Below, piece by piece: positions 33,801 through 46,230 of a stretch of 64,000 nucleotides of DNA. Below the pieces are notes generated by a model that was not told the origin of the DNA, did no database searches, and saw nothing but the letters and a program-made list of their open reading frames with translations. Source of the stretch: Turritopsis dohrnii (Eukaryota > Cnidaria > Hydrozoa > Anthoathecata > Oceaniidae); NCBI GenBank assembly GCA_027922465.2, contig BQMF02000026.1, positions 62,001 through 126,000 of the forward strand. Direction: 5' to 3'. The translations under genes were made by a program, and so were the position numbers. Position 1 is the stretch's first letter; every line of letters starts with the position of its first letter.

Positions 33801-36800
33801 GACCACTGTTAATTTTGTTATATATAAATGACCTGCATTGTGCTATCGTAACTTCGGAAGTCACACTTTTTGCAGACGACACCAATATTTTTCAGTTCGG
33901 AAAATCATTAGAGCCCCTTTGTGAAGCTATTAGTAGAGATCTTTCTCGATTATCAGATTGGCTAAATGCCAATAAAATTTCCCTAAATTGTGCAAAAACT
34001 GAGTTTGTTCTATTCAGAAGCCGACACAAACGCCTAAATGTTATGCCCCAAATATTCCTAAATTCCATTTTGCTGAAGCCTAACAGTTCCATTAAATACC
34101 TTGGTGTTTATATCGATGAACATCTGACCTGAGATCACCATGTATCCCAATTAGCTATCAAACTTAAAAGAGCTAACGGTGCACTTTCAAAAATTCGCCA
34201 CTTTGTCACTCCAGAAGTTTTGACTGGATTGTATCATGCCATATTTGCATCACATTTGAGGTATGCATGTCAAATTTGGGTTCAACAAGAATCTTGTTAT
34301 ACTAAGCGCGCTTTAATACTTCAAAAGTATGCAGTAAGACTCATTTCCTTTTCTCCACCCAGAGCCCCCTCTGCCCAGATCTTTTCAAGGCTGAGGTTAC
34401 TCAACACCTTAGACTACGTTTAACTCCTCAATATTCTGTTTGTCCACCAATTCCTAAATCATGAACTCCCATCCGACCTTTATAATACTTTCGATTTTAA
34501 AAAGATTAACCATTCCTACCCTACACGAAGTCAAGACTTAGGTCTTCTTTCTCTACCGAAAACAAGCACTCAAATGTATGGCAACCATAGCTTACGTAAA
34601 CAGGCTGTCTCTCAGTGGAATCTTCTTCAAATGTTAAATGGTAATACACAACTTTCTAAATTGTCTATCTCTAAAGTTAAAAAATTAGCGAATTCGTATT
34701 TGTTAACCTTGTACTCATAGGAGCGAGTGTCACGTAATGGTAAATGTTCTTTTTTCATTCTTTTTTTATTTATTTATTTATTTATTTATTTTTATCATTG
34801 TTACAATCATTCTTTTATTGTTTTCTTTCTTTTTTAATATTGCTGACTTTAGCTTTTTTACTCTAGTTTGTTTTTGTTGTTTTTGTTTTGTTTTTTTTTT
34901 TTGTTTTTTTTTTTCATTTACTTTTTGCTATTATGTATTTGTTTACTGTTAATTTTTTCATTCCAGGGTGGCCACCACCTCTGTCTAGTATTTACTATTG
35001 CGGTGGTCTCCCTGCCTTAATCTGTTGTTTTGTAATTATTTAGGAATTTTAATTTTGGTAAATAAAGAGTTACTTACTTACTTACTTACTTACTTGCTAC
35101 ACAGTACCAAAGAGAAATTTGCTTGAAGCTCCACAATACAAAGAAGAATTTCTTGCTTGTCATTTTTAACCTCTAAATGTTTTTGGATGAGTTGTATCAT
35201 ATTAAATCTGTAAATCAAAGAACATGCAAGAGTTTCATCATTCAATATTGGTGACCTTTGGAGAATCAAACGAAAGCGGATTTTTTCAAGCTGAAAATGA
35301 GTGTTGGATTGCAAGTAAACATGCCTTGAACACTTTCCAACAGTTCGACAGTCAGTACTCTCCTGCTCTCAAACATGCCTGATAGAAAGAAGTCAAAATA
35401 TTAAATACGCTTAGAATAGATTTGTCAACTGTATGCAAGTAGCTACATGAATAATCGAGAAAAACAAACGAGGATTATTAATTCATAACTAATTAGCAGA
35501 AGTAATCAAATATTAACAAGCATATATTGCAAGTCAAAATATATTAATAATGCATCTTGCAAAAGTTGTTTAAAACTAACCCGTTAACATGTCATATGAG
35601 ATATGAGAAAACAACGGGTTTTTTGTAAGTGTTTTCCAATGACATTCTTTAATCAAGATACATGCTTTTTCTTTATAAGCATAGCGAAATTTCGTTGAGG
35701 GTGAAGTATTCTTAGGACTTACCAAAAAATAACGATGGAATATTCTTAATGCATTCTTATATTTCATAATAAGATTCCGTGACAATGTCACATATACACG
35801 ATATACAACAGTTATGTCGCGAACTTATGAAGACAGCTTGTTGGATTTTTTTTGGTTTTCGCGTTTCTGAATATATTGGTTTCCGCATTCACTGTATCTG
35901 TTTTTCACCCTGCTCTGTTATTCTTATGAAACTCACCCTGGCAATATTCTTAAAATATTCTTACAAATTAGATGATTTTCACCCTGGTATTCTTATAAAA
36001 AAAAGCGTGTATGGTATTTCGCTTTATTATATAGTTTCAACCATAGACTAATAATTCAATGACGTAAGAACATAATAGAAATATTGCAAATCTACGGAGG
36101 TTCATATGAAAATAAGTTTTTACCTCATCAAAGTTTATAGACTGAAGAAAAGGATTTAAGAGGAGTGTCTAAAAGAATAGGGCGTTGAAATAAGGGCAGC
36201 ATTAGATGAAGTTCAAATTATAGAGAAGATAACAGCAGAACTGATAAAACAACAAGGAAATATTTTTTTTAGTGCTTTTATTAAGCGGTATCATCTTCTT
36301 GTATTGGATTCAAAACTGGCTGGAAAAGAAGGCGTATGAAGAGGATGACCGAATCATTGAATTGTCAAGAATCGAACTACCAGAGGAATCTTTCACAGAA
36401 GAAACATTGTAAGTAAACACAAGGATAAAATAGAGGAAAACTGCTTGCAACATCTCGATTGGTGTTCATTTCTCATATTACCAGGCGAGCCCCTTCACGT
36501 GATGTGTGCTTGTATTACAGAACTTAATTCAAAAATGGAAACAAGTTGGCAGTTTCCCTTTGTTCACTATATCAGACAACTACTGCAATGCAATGCGGTA
36601 TTTTCGCATAGGTAAAAAGTTCTGCAGACCCAACAACTATTGACAATCAGATACTTTCGATTTTGATTTTGTATTTTTGAGATATTTCTTTACTTACTTG
36701 AAATACTCCTACAAACAGAATCAGTTCTGTTCAGGAAACCTTTTTATTGTTCTTTCGTTGCATAATGGTAGTTGTATAAAGGCGGATTCACACGGGACGA

Positions 36801-39800
36801 ATTCGCCAGCGAAGTCGCCGCGAAGTAGATTTGAGCGTGCGAATTCGCCGGCAAATTTACATTCGAAAACATATTAGCTGACGAATCAAAAAAATCAAAA
36901 CAAATTAATTAACAATTAACAATTTTTGCACACACAACAATTTTTGCAATTTTTGCACACACAGCATAAATGGTTCATCTCTGATTGGGTAATTCTTTAT
37001 GATGAGTTATTTCGCCGAGAAAAAGTAGAAACGGCTTCTACTTCTTCGCGGAGAAAGAATTCGCCTCAACTTTTCCAAACAAACAAATATGCGCATGCTC
37101 AAATCCACTTCGCGGCGACTTCGCTGGCGAATTCGTCCCGTGTGAATCCGCCTTAATGTCAAGGAAGGTTATTTACAAAGGTTTATGTTCAATTTTATAT
37201 TGGTCTGCAGGTCATTCAATCGCGAATGCATGGAAAAACGATGGAATATAGTTTTCTTGAAAACACACAAAACTGGCAGCAGTACATTGACTAGTATACT
37301 GAATAGATACGCTGACATTTACGATCTAGACATGGCCATCCCAAAAGATGAGAGCAGATTTAACTGGCCTGCACCATTCTCTCACAAGACGGTAGATCGT
37401 ACAAGACTTAAATACAAACGAGCAAACGTTCTATGCAATCATTCTGTGTTGAACAGAAGAGAACTACTGCGTGTAATGATGCCTGGTTTTCGCTTGGTGA
37501 CGATATTAAGGAACCCGGTCGACCAATTGTATTCTCTATTCCATTACGTCAATTTCACAAGAATATATCGAATCAAGACAGATGCAGATCCTGTAGAAGA
37601 GTTCTTCAAAAACACCACTCATTACTACCGATCGTTTAAGTCCAGGTTATCACGTGAGGTCTTCCAGCTGGAAAACCTGCTTAAAAACGGTCAGACGTTT
37701 GATCTGAACCTTCAACGTTTTAAGAAAAGACCAACCAATAATTCATTTGATGACTTCATCGACTACCTAGATCAAGTTTTCAGTTTGGTGTTGATCACGG
37801 ACAAGTTTGATGAAAGCTTGTTGCTGTTAAAAAATCTAATGTGTTGGACATTTATGGATGTTGTGTACCTGGAGAAACTTGTAAACAAAAAGCTTCACGC
37901 GAAACCACAAGAAAGGAAAAAAGAACTGATTAAAAAAATCAACACTTGGAATCACTTAGACTTGACAATATACAACCATTTCAAAAACAAACTCGACAGA
38001 ATCCTTTCGGAACAAGATCAAACTCAATTTCAAGAAGATTTGATTTTCTTTAGAGCGCTGAACAAGCAAGTACAGGTGTATTGCAGAGATCAGACAGCCT
38101 TCAGCCATATGGAAGTATTGAATCTATTGCTTGAAATGCGCGAGGAACCACCATCTGTATTTACAAATAGACCACACTGTTTCTGCAAGAAGTTAATGCG
38201 ATCTGAGTTACAGTACTTGACGTATTTTCGGAAGAAATATCCTCAGTTTTACTTCGCAAGGAAGCTGAGAGAAGGTGAAAAACTCAAAGACCCTTGCTGA
38301 TACATTTTCGTTGTGAAAAGATGTTAACATGGTCAAAATTAGAAAACCGAAAGTTAGAAAATAAATATTAATTTAACAGTTATATTTTCAATCTTTTCTA
38401 AAATATCTAATTATTGTTTTGATCAATAGTATTTCACAAGCTGTACGTTTACTCTGAATGGAATGCCGGCGTACCGGGAAATTAGCCAGGGTTTAATTCT
38501 TCACGCAAATATTTAAATACGGCGGTCAGAAAAAATATACTTTCATGGTAATGAATGGATGTAATGAACGAATGAATGAATGAATATCATACTTGGTGGT
38601 CAGGGAAGGTATCTCTTGCGAACCATCACTAGCACTGAACACCACGTGTTTCAATTCTCTCTAAAAAAAAAAAGTGATTTACCAATTCATCGAATAGTTT
38701 TGTATGGATGGCAAATATTCATTGCATTTAATTTAACCATCGGTCTCTCCATCGGTGGCCAATACTCCAAGATGGTGATGGAAAAGCGACGATAAATATT
38801 TTAGTTCATTTTAAATAAATTTGGACCTTAAAACATACAAGTAAACTTCCCTACCCTTTCAGTCGGAGCAAGCAGGTCAATGATTTCATTGTTGTAGACT
38901 TCAAAGACCGAAACCTCGATGGCATATGTTGATTTCGAAGCCATCTTTCGTTCTTCAATTAATCTAAAGGAACACATCATCTGACATCATATCCACTAAA
39001 ATCAGCTAAGGTAAAACAGTAGTGAAAAAAAAGAAAAAAAAGAAAAAGAAATTCCGAAAAAAAAGGACAGCTAAGAATCCGAAACAAACCGAAATATTTC
39101 TTTTGCAGATCTCGGGATGACACCCTCTTTGCTTTCTTCATAATGGTTAGTGAGGTCATCAAATCCATCATGGACTCCAACCATCGTGTGTGTTTTACCG
39201 GAACCAGTCTGACCATATGCCATTATACAAACATTATATCTAATGAACCAATGAAATACAAGGATGAGCTATGGGACGTCATTAGAAAATTAGCGCCCCA
39301 CCACAGTATGAACTACAAAATTTAGACAGGACAATCGAAACTGAAAGATGGCTGCTCAATGGCAAATAAGTACGGTAATGATCTTAGATGTTTTGAGGGA
39401 TGTTGTTTTAAGGGGAATGGTAAAGAAGTAGGGTCAAAATTTTTGTTTTTCTTGTATAATGACGTTTTAATAATAAAAAACCAAAACCTGTAGAAACCAA
39501 ACGCACATGAAAAACTACCGACCCATCAAGCAATGACGTCAGAAGCGGAGCGACATCAGTAAAAACAGCATCTTGTCCATCATGCGCTCCGTAAACTCTT
39601 TCGTATTCAAATGTTCGTGTCTTGTTTACACCACTGCTGTTATTCGATTGGTTAAAAAAAATATTTTCTTCGTCTAACAAAGTAACCACCTGTTCTGATG
39701 GCGTGCCAGCCAATCCAAGGGCGTTACTGTCTCCTTGCGAATCAAGTTCAACAAGCAAAGGTCGAACACGGCAGTGTACACGAATATTCCCCCGCAGTTC

Positions 39801-41941
39801 CTGAGTAAATCAAACAATAAATGTTCGATTTTGATCTTAAGCTTAATAACTTATACTATAAGTCAAACATATTAGTGTGGGTGCATGATGTACTCGAGTC
39901 CCTGCAATAAAAAAATATTTCCATACTACTAAAGTGTTGTGTAACATTCTTCGTCGACTTCGTTCTCTTTCCATTTGCTTTTGTATTTCATGGAGCGCCG
40001 TCTCAGCCTGTTCTAACTTGTCATTCAAACCTATGGGAAGAATACGCGCGCCATTAACAAACCGCACTTATCATCAGGGCTGCCATCATGTGGTTGTAAT
40101 GGCACTCCGTTGCCATAAACAACTAAGTGCAAGATAAATTATGACTTGTATCAACCTCCCTTCAATTTTTATACAGAAATGTAGAAGACTCGCCGGAGTT
40201 GCTTTCTGACTGTTCCTTGCGATATGCTGTGCGTAGATTTGAAACCAGGTCATTCTCATAACTTGATATCTGTGTTTTAAATAGTGATGACATCATCAGC
40301 ATATCTTGCCGTAGGTTTCCCCATTCTTGTTTCATGCTCTTCAGAAGAATAAAACCAAAGATTTGGTATGAAACAATCAAGTCAATTCTATCGTTAATCC
40401 TACAACATTCAATATTTGAAATCTCTTCATAAAAATGAAAAAGAATAACCGAGAACTTACAGATACTCGTTTTTTCATGTCAAGAATGGAGTCGCTAATA
40501 TCTTTATTTGTTTTCTCCACTTCTTCGTTTGATTTCTTTAATAACGTCATCTGTTCTTTGCTGTTTCGAACTGCTCCTTGACACTAAACGAAAACTGACT
40601 GAATGACTGAATGACGTTTGCTAGCTTACATTTTGTGGATGGAAGTAAATTCTATTTTCAGATCTGTAAATAGATTATAGAATCATAAGAAATATATAGT
40701 GGAGTTCGGTTGCCAGGATTTGAGTTTCATAAAAATTACGCAATGACCAAAATGATTAATAAATCCTTACACCAGTTATTTTTTACTTGTCTTAAGTTTA
40801 TCTCCATTATAACCTTGATGAATCCTATTAATCATTATCTCCATTATAACCTTGATGGATCCTATTAATCATTAACTATGGAATTTTCAACTGGGGTCTC
40901 CTATTTTTAGAATCACCTTGTAGTTGCAAATCTATGCAGAAGAAAATCGGGTAAATCATGTTAAAAGACTTTAAAGTTTTCTTTATATTCAAATAACACA
41001 CTTCCATGCGTGGCTAAAGGATATATGTTAACTAATTGGATGAGATAAGGCTGCACATAAGGCTGCACGAAAGTGACAGTCTTACCTGAGCCAACTTCAA
41101 ATACAACATAGCATTTTCCGTCTCCAATGCCACAATTCTTTCTTCACTGGACTATAACATCAAAGAAATTATGAAATCATATTGCTTTGGCAGCCTGGAT
41201 GAAGTAATTTTTATTTCAGTCATGCAAAGTTTTATAACAATGGATTGAGTCATTTGCAAAATTTCAAATCATCATCAATAAAACACTTTATTTTCTGAGA
41301 ACTTAACAGCTTAATGAAACTAAATGGAAGCAAACATCTTTTGTACCACATAATATTGTTATGAATTGGTTAGAGGTGACTTAACTGTGATATTGATTCA
41401 ACACACCTACAATTTATTTACATGCAGGGTAAAAATCCTTATATCCTGTAGTACGCATCTATCATAGCTCTGCAGTTCATGAACTTCCTCTGTGGTTGAA
41501 ACTAGACCGGAACACACTTGGTTTTCTTTATAGACTGTATGGTGATATGAAACTGCTTTCATATAACTGTTTTTATTTTGATATTTTGATATTATACTTC
41601 TTTTACAACTGGCTTTGATAAATAACTATCACAATTGGAATATATAAAGTTTACCAGAACCTTATAATGTTTTTTCCTAGCATACATAAGCAGACTGATA
41701 GATCAGTAGCCATTCTGAAATAGATACAAGGTTTAGTAGTTCTGTTCAATATATCAATCTATCGTTGTTGGGTGAAACATGAATCTAAAAACGTTCTTCA
41801 AGTATTGAGATTTATTAGAACTTCCAATCAGGGTTTCAAAGCATAATACAGTAAAAATATAATATATATACTCACCCTCAGTTGCTGCTGAGATAATTTC
41901 AACTTTTCATGTATGGATTTGTTCAAATTTGCCAGCATCAT
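30823..41941 (-). CDS. KIF25: KIF25-like kinesin-14 (C-terminal motor), twelve exons
   Basis: Exons, 5' to 3' on the minus strand: 41941-41876, 41151-41086, 40583-40461, 40338-40194, 40030-39927, 39800-39523, 39239-39090, 38963-38855, 38660-38593, 31922-31486, 31279-31225 and 31111-30823, about 629 aa. Exons 1-5 are coiled coil. The motor begins [14 protein letters not shown] (the kinesin-14 neck), then [27 protein letters not shown] (P-loop), [23 protein letters not shown] (switch I), [17 protein letters not shown] (switch II), [20 protein letters not shown] and [18 protein letters not shown]. The last motif and the SECVG-SGVTG segment are those I know from vertebrate KIF25. A Ser-rich insert of roughly 90 residues separates the switches. 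KIF25 acts at microtubules and centrosomes. The exon 4/5 join needs a GC donor. The 6.7-kb intron 9 contains another gene. Confidence 0.85.
32210..35095 (+). mobile_element. Decayed LINE with (TTAC)n tail in KIF25 intron 9
   Basis: Runs from an endonuclease fragment ([11 protein letters not shown] near 32255, SDHLPQF near 32480) through an RT to a 3' UTR containing T-rich low complexity (34745-34920) and ending AATAAAGAG then five TTAC units (35073-35094). Such short tandem 3' tails mark L2/CR1-type LINEs. It lies antisense to the kinesin. Confidence 0.85.
32225..34690 (+). pseudogene. LINE endonuclease-RT pseudogene with several stops and frameshifts
   Basis: The largest open piece (33098-34132) has [83 protein letters not shown] and FADDTNIF, then a TGA near 34130 in a WDDH-like context. 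Further pieces (32539-32796, 32809-33084 and 34140-34690) are in other frames. The catalytic motifs survive, but the protein cannot be made. Confidence 0.85.
35900..36009. mobile_element. Fragment of the CACGC MITE family (right end)
   Basis: ATTCTTATAAAAAAAAGCGTG at 35990-36009, preceded by TTCTTATGAAACTCACCCTGG and similar repeats, resembles the right end of the elements at 23949 and 27356. The left end is not recognisable. Confidence 0.5.
36273..38300 (+). CDS. Galactose-3-O-sulfotransferase-like enzyme, 5' exon not found
   Basis: A Golgi type II membrane sulfotransferase that moves sulfate from PAPS to galactose on glycolipids or glycoproteins. Exon 36273-36408 encodes the membrane anchor ([19 protein letters not shown]) and stem. 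Exon 37211-38300 (TGA) encodes the catalytic domain: [20 protein letters not shown] (5'-phosphosulfate-binding loop), ILCNHS-like [27 protein letters not shown] (3'-phosphate-binding motif), and [20 protein letters not shown], a block conserved in Gal3ST proteins including the cerebroside sulfotransferase. At least 408 aa are seen; the start codon lies in an exon further upstream that I could not identify. The gene is nested in KIF25 intron 9 on the opposite strand. Its own intron carries a MITE. Confidence 0.87.
36780..37153. mobile_element. Harbinger-type MITE in the sulfotransferase intron
   Basis: AGGCGGATTCACACGGGACG and about 30 further bases are mirrored at the right end (37105-37153). 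TAA is duplicated on both sides (36777-36779 and 37154-37156). The arms are GC-rich relative to the surroundings, and the 374-bp interior has no coding capacity. Confidence 0.9.
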
Positions 41942-42332
41942 GAAGGAGCATGGAAACTACCTAATAGAACAAAAAAGGTTTGTGAGATAATCCTGATAAT
42001 TTGTGATTAATGCACTTCAAGCTATTCCTTTCTTCTCCTCTCTCCCAACTTTCCAGTAACTTATCATCATCTTTGAAAAATTTCTCAGTAGTATTTTTTT
42101 CATTTTATAATTTTTGTGTTTATTTCCTTTTATCACTAACAGTGAATTATGGTGGCCAGAGCCATTGCAATAGAAATTCTTGTTATGAATGACAGGTATT
42201 GTTTTGCTTACACAAGAATACAACAAAATAATGAAATAAAAATTGTGGCAGCATGCTGAGAAAGAGCAGTTCTCATTAAATGTCACAAAAAATGCCAATA
42301 CCTATTATCATGTTATTGCTATAAACACTCTA

Positions 42333-45300
42333 GGAAGCTTAAACATGAGGAATTCTTAAAAATACCATAGATTCAAAAAATATGACTTAATCTTTGTCAC
42401 ATCAGCAAAGTGTGAAGTCAGTGATATAGTTTGGAGGGTCGATTCACCATTCCAGATGGGTTTATTGAATGAGTATGAAAAGTTAATAAAATTACTAATA
42501 CTGCTAAATCATTACGGAATAAAAAGCCTACTATGTATTTTACACGGTTCAAAAGGACTGGATCAAGATGCAGATAAACTGTACCAACAGCTAAAACGCC
42601 ATGAAAAGAAACTACAGAAATTACGTGACCAAAACATAATGAACCAAGAACAATGGGATTTGGTTTTCCCACAGTCTAAGAGGACTGATTCAAGTTTGTT
42701 TGACATAACTCTGCTTAGACTACTATTGCGAAACTTTGTTCTGAAGAGTAACAGTGAATATTGGGATAAAGAGAAAGTTAAAAAAGCTCATAAAGCTGAA
42801 ATAAAGGGGAACCTAAATCTCAAGTCAAATGAAAGGAGAATATACTACATTGGTCGACTGGTGGAGGCACGAAATCAGTTATTACACAAACCAAATGTAT
42901 CGCAATATGTATTTACAACAATGTGGGTCAGCATAACAGACATCCTCGATAAACTTGGTTGCCAAGAAGCAACTTCCATTGAAGAACTCAAAATGATGGA
43001 TATTGAAAATTTACAAACCTCATTCATTAAAGCTTGTGAACTCTCCAAAATAGAGACTTTAGAAGCAATTCTGAAAAAAGTCCAGGAAAATCAAGAAAAA
43101 TTTGAGAAAAATCAACAAAAAATGTTGAAGAATGAAAGTAAAAATTCAACTGACGTGAAACAATGTCAAGAAACCGTTAACGCTTTAAACCAAAATGTCA
43201 AACAAATGAAAAAAGAGGTTGAATCAATCAAAGAGAAAACAAGAAGTGATATTGATGAAGTCTACGAAAAGATCCAAAATTTGTTCAAAATAACAGACAA
43301 ACTAATTGAAGATGGAAGTAACAAAATAACAATAGTAGAAAAAATGTCAGAGGTACTAGTTCAATTGAAAGAAACTCAAGAAACGACAGCAAGGCTACAA
43401 AAAACAGTGTGGTACAACAGTAAAAGTCTTGACAATCTGCAATTTGAAATTTATAAAAACGATTTCGATTATAATAAGTTACGTTCAAGAAGTTTAACAC
43501 AAAGTTATCAGTCAGTAGGATCAGGTAAGTTAATAATCAAATGATGAATTCAGTCTGCTTAATCATGCCATCATGGATGTTTGTGAATGAATTTGAAGAT
43601 TTTTTGAGGGTTTCAGAATTTATCAAATCAAAATACTTTGCTGATAGGAACAAATTTACTTGCTTCACACATGGGTCCAAACGTTTTGTCTTGCAGATCA
43701 ATTTTCTTCTTGTGGGTCTACTTTTTAGTCCTTATCATCCTCCTTACTACCCTTACATATTACATACATATTTAAAATGTCTGAGTCTTTTATATCTGTA
43801 GATAAACATCTGTGTTCACAGAAACAAAAATGACAAGTTTAACACACCACATGTAGGAGAACTGACGTTTCTCCAAATTGGATATTCCTCACAATCGGTT
43901 ATTTTTCAGATGTCACAAAAACAGAAAATGCAATGAGTGGGGTGTATTTTTTGTAAAATTCGAAAAAAAAACTCACAAGAAGTATACAAGATTATTTTAG
44001 AAATAATAATCCAAAACGCACCTACTAACATGATACCTACAGTATTCAATAGACTTTTGAAACATTATCATTATCCTTATCATTTAGAATTTAATTTGGA
44101 GGATTTCAAGAAATTACCAGAAAAACTACAGATGTTATCTTTAAATGCGAAAGAGGTTACCTTGAGAAGTGATGGCGAAAGTCATTTTAAAGATATCTTC
44201 ATTGATACAGTCAGTGGGAAAACAGAGAAGAAAGAAGTTTTAGATACAATCAACTGGATATCTGCAAACTTTGATAGAACAAACAGTTTCCTGAAAAGTC
44301 TGGACTTAAGCTGGTGTGAATTGAAAGATACTGATATCAAAAACCTTTCAAATGTCATCCCATTTATTGAAACAGTGATATTATGTTATAACTCTGAAAT
44401 CACAAGCAAAGGCTTGGATAGCCTAGCAGAATCATTAAAAGAGAATATCAAGTATTCACAACTACAATATCTTGATATTAAAGGCATTGAATTAACAGAT
44501 AGAGGATTAGATATGCTCTCAAATATTTGCCCCCTTGTTGAGGTTATACATTTCACAAACAATTCGAAACTTCGAGATCATTCTTGGGAGAAGTTTGTTG
44601 ATTATTACAAATATTCCATAACAATCTGTAATCAGAAAACAAAGTCTTTAAAAATATTGATGGAGATCGGTTGTCTCATTTTGCCTTAGATCATTTACTC
44701 AGACTGGTGGTAAACATTCAGTTAGAACTAAAATCAAATAGATTTGATCAGTGGTGGCTTAAAAGCCTTCATGATAAGATTAAAGATTGGAAGAGGCGAG
44801 GGCATCCTTTTGAGATTCAACCAATGTGTTTTTCAGGTGTGCAGTTAACATGGAAAGATACACAAACGGTTTTGCTATTAGAACAAATTGAGTTCGAACA
44901 CATGGATTTCATTCAAGGAAAAAATGCCATACGCTGGTTGGAAATAGAAGTATTTACCAAAAACATAACAGAGGATCAAATGAATCAGCTGCAAGATACT
45001 TTTGAAATAATAACTTCAAAGGACACCATGCATGAAGCAAAAGAATGGAAGATAACAACCCGCATATAATTATTATCAAAGAAATTTGAAGAAATCAAAA
45101 GGCAACAAAACAATATTTTTGTGATAATTAATATTGTGTAAAGGATTTTTTTCTACTTTTGCAGTTTAGTTTGATTAATAATAGATTCAACTTCTTTTCA
45201 GTATGAATGCCATTAATGAAATAAAATAATAATACCACAATACTCCTATTCCATTTACCTGACACACATTTTTGTCATCAACAAAGATTCTATTTTTGCA

Positions 45301-46230
45301 AACAAATCATGCTGATATTAATCAATAACTTGAAATTCAATTATCATTAAATCAAAGAGTTTTGAATAAAATGAAATATTACATTGAAATTCCTATAGGA
45401 AACAGGTCAACAACCACTTTTATTATTATATAATTTTCTTAAATAAATCACTTTGAATCTTGTTTGTAGTTTTTTTCCAGAACAAAAATTGTAGTAATAT
45501 ACAAGAGCAGATATTTTTTCCATCAAACAAAAAGTATATAAACTTAACATGTTTCATCTTGAGGAAAAAACTTTGAAAGAAAAGAAAATGACTTGTGTCA
45601 TTGCTTCAAAATTCATTTATATGATCCCACAATGCCTTGATGTCACAATTTAACCAAATATATCAAATATCAAATATACCATATATCCAGTATTCATATT
45701 GAATTGAAACACCTAGTGGTTTTATTTTAATTTTACAGGTTTGCTGAATTTAAAGCAACATAATCTACTTTTTTACAAGAAGTGAGTGTTCTTGGATAAC
45801 AAACTTGCTTTTGTAAACCCCCTTCGACAGTTTTTGGTTTCTCTGTTCTTTTGTATGCATGTTGTGCATGTTGCTTTAGAGAGAAGAGAATGGAGGCCTT
45901 AGGGAGAAACAAAACTGAAAGTAGATTAGTGTATGGAATAATTGGTTTATTAATGTTATAGTGGTGACAGTAGCATTGGATTCTCTCGTGGAACTTCGTT
46001 TCAGTTCGACAAAACAAAATCTATATGATGTGGCAAAAATCATCCCCTTGTGAGTGAGACCAAGAATAGTGAACAGAAAATAATACCAAATCTTAAATAT
46101 GTATGGGACATAATCGATCAAATATTTGGAACCAAAAAATGTTTTTGTCACCCCTGACATCCTAAAAATTGGTCATTACATTAATTCCAAGATATTTTCC
46201 CCCTTAACTTTTTGATCAGGGGTGTAAATT
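42333..46230 (+). repeat. Segmental duplication, unit A
   Basis: Base-level match to 51210-54630 in the same order, from GAGGAATTCTTAAAAA before gene A to AATTCCAAGATATTTTCC at about 46200. Unit A has about 450 bp at 45660-46110 that B lacks. Unit B has a LINE fragment at that place, and two deletions within the coding part. Confidence 0.88.
42430..45069 (+). pseudogene. HEPN-coiled-coil-LRR gene, copy A, probably disabled
   Basis: The first visible exon (42430-43524; a first ATG at 42456 is possible) holds a DZIP3-like HEPN domain, helix-rich, with the signature R139-N-Q-L-L-H144 counted from that ATG, then a long coiled coil rich in Lys, Glu and Gln (about residues 200-350). A good donor (CAG/GTAAGT) follows. 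The next exon probably starts at 44001 (ATTATTTTAG acceptor), giving EIIIQNAP and leucine-rich repeats (LKSLDLSWCELKDTDIKNLS, LQYLDIKGIELTDRGLDML). At about 44650 two extra A bases compared with copy B shift the frame, so a stop comes at 44689. The remaining C-terminus (HFALDHLLRLVVN to TTRI) is open only in another frame, to 45069. The small first exon found in copy C is not seen here. A C-terminally truncated product remains possible. Confidence 0.72.

Noticed and set aside
35090..35395. Minus-strand ORF with an acceptor-like start in KIF25 intron 9
   Set aside because: It does not match kinesin at this position, and exons 9 and 10 join in phase without it.
37433..37639. Second ORF overlapping the sulfotransferase
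   Set aside because: Out-of-frame shadow of the Gal3ST catalytic domain.
43937..44000. MGCIFCKIRKKN start for the LRR part of copy A
   Set aside because: The ATTATTTTAG acceptor at 43991-44000 fits the phase of the preceding donor, so this stretch is more likely intron.
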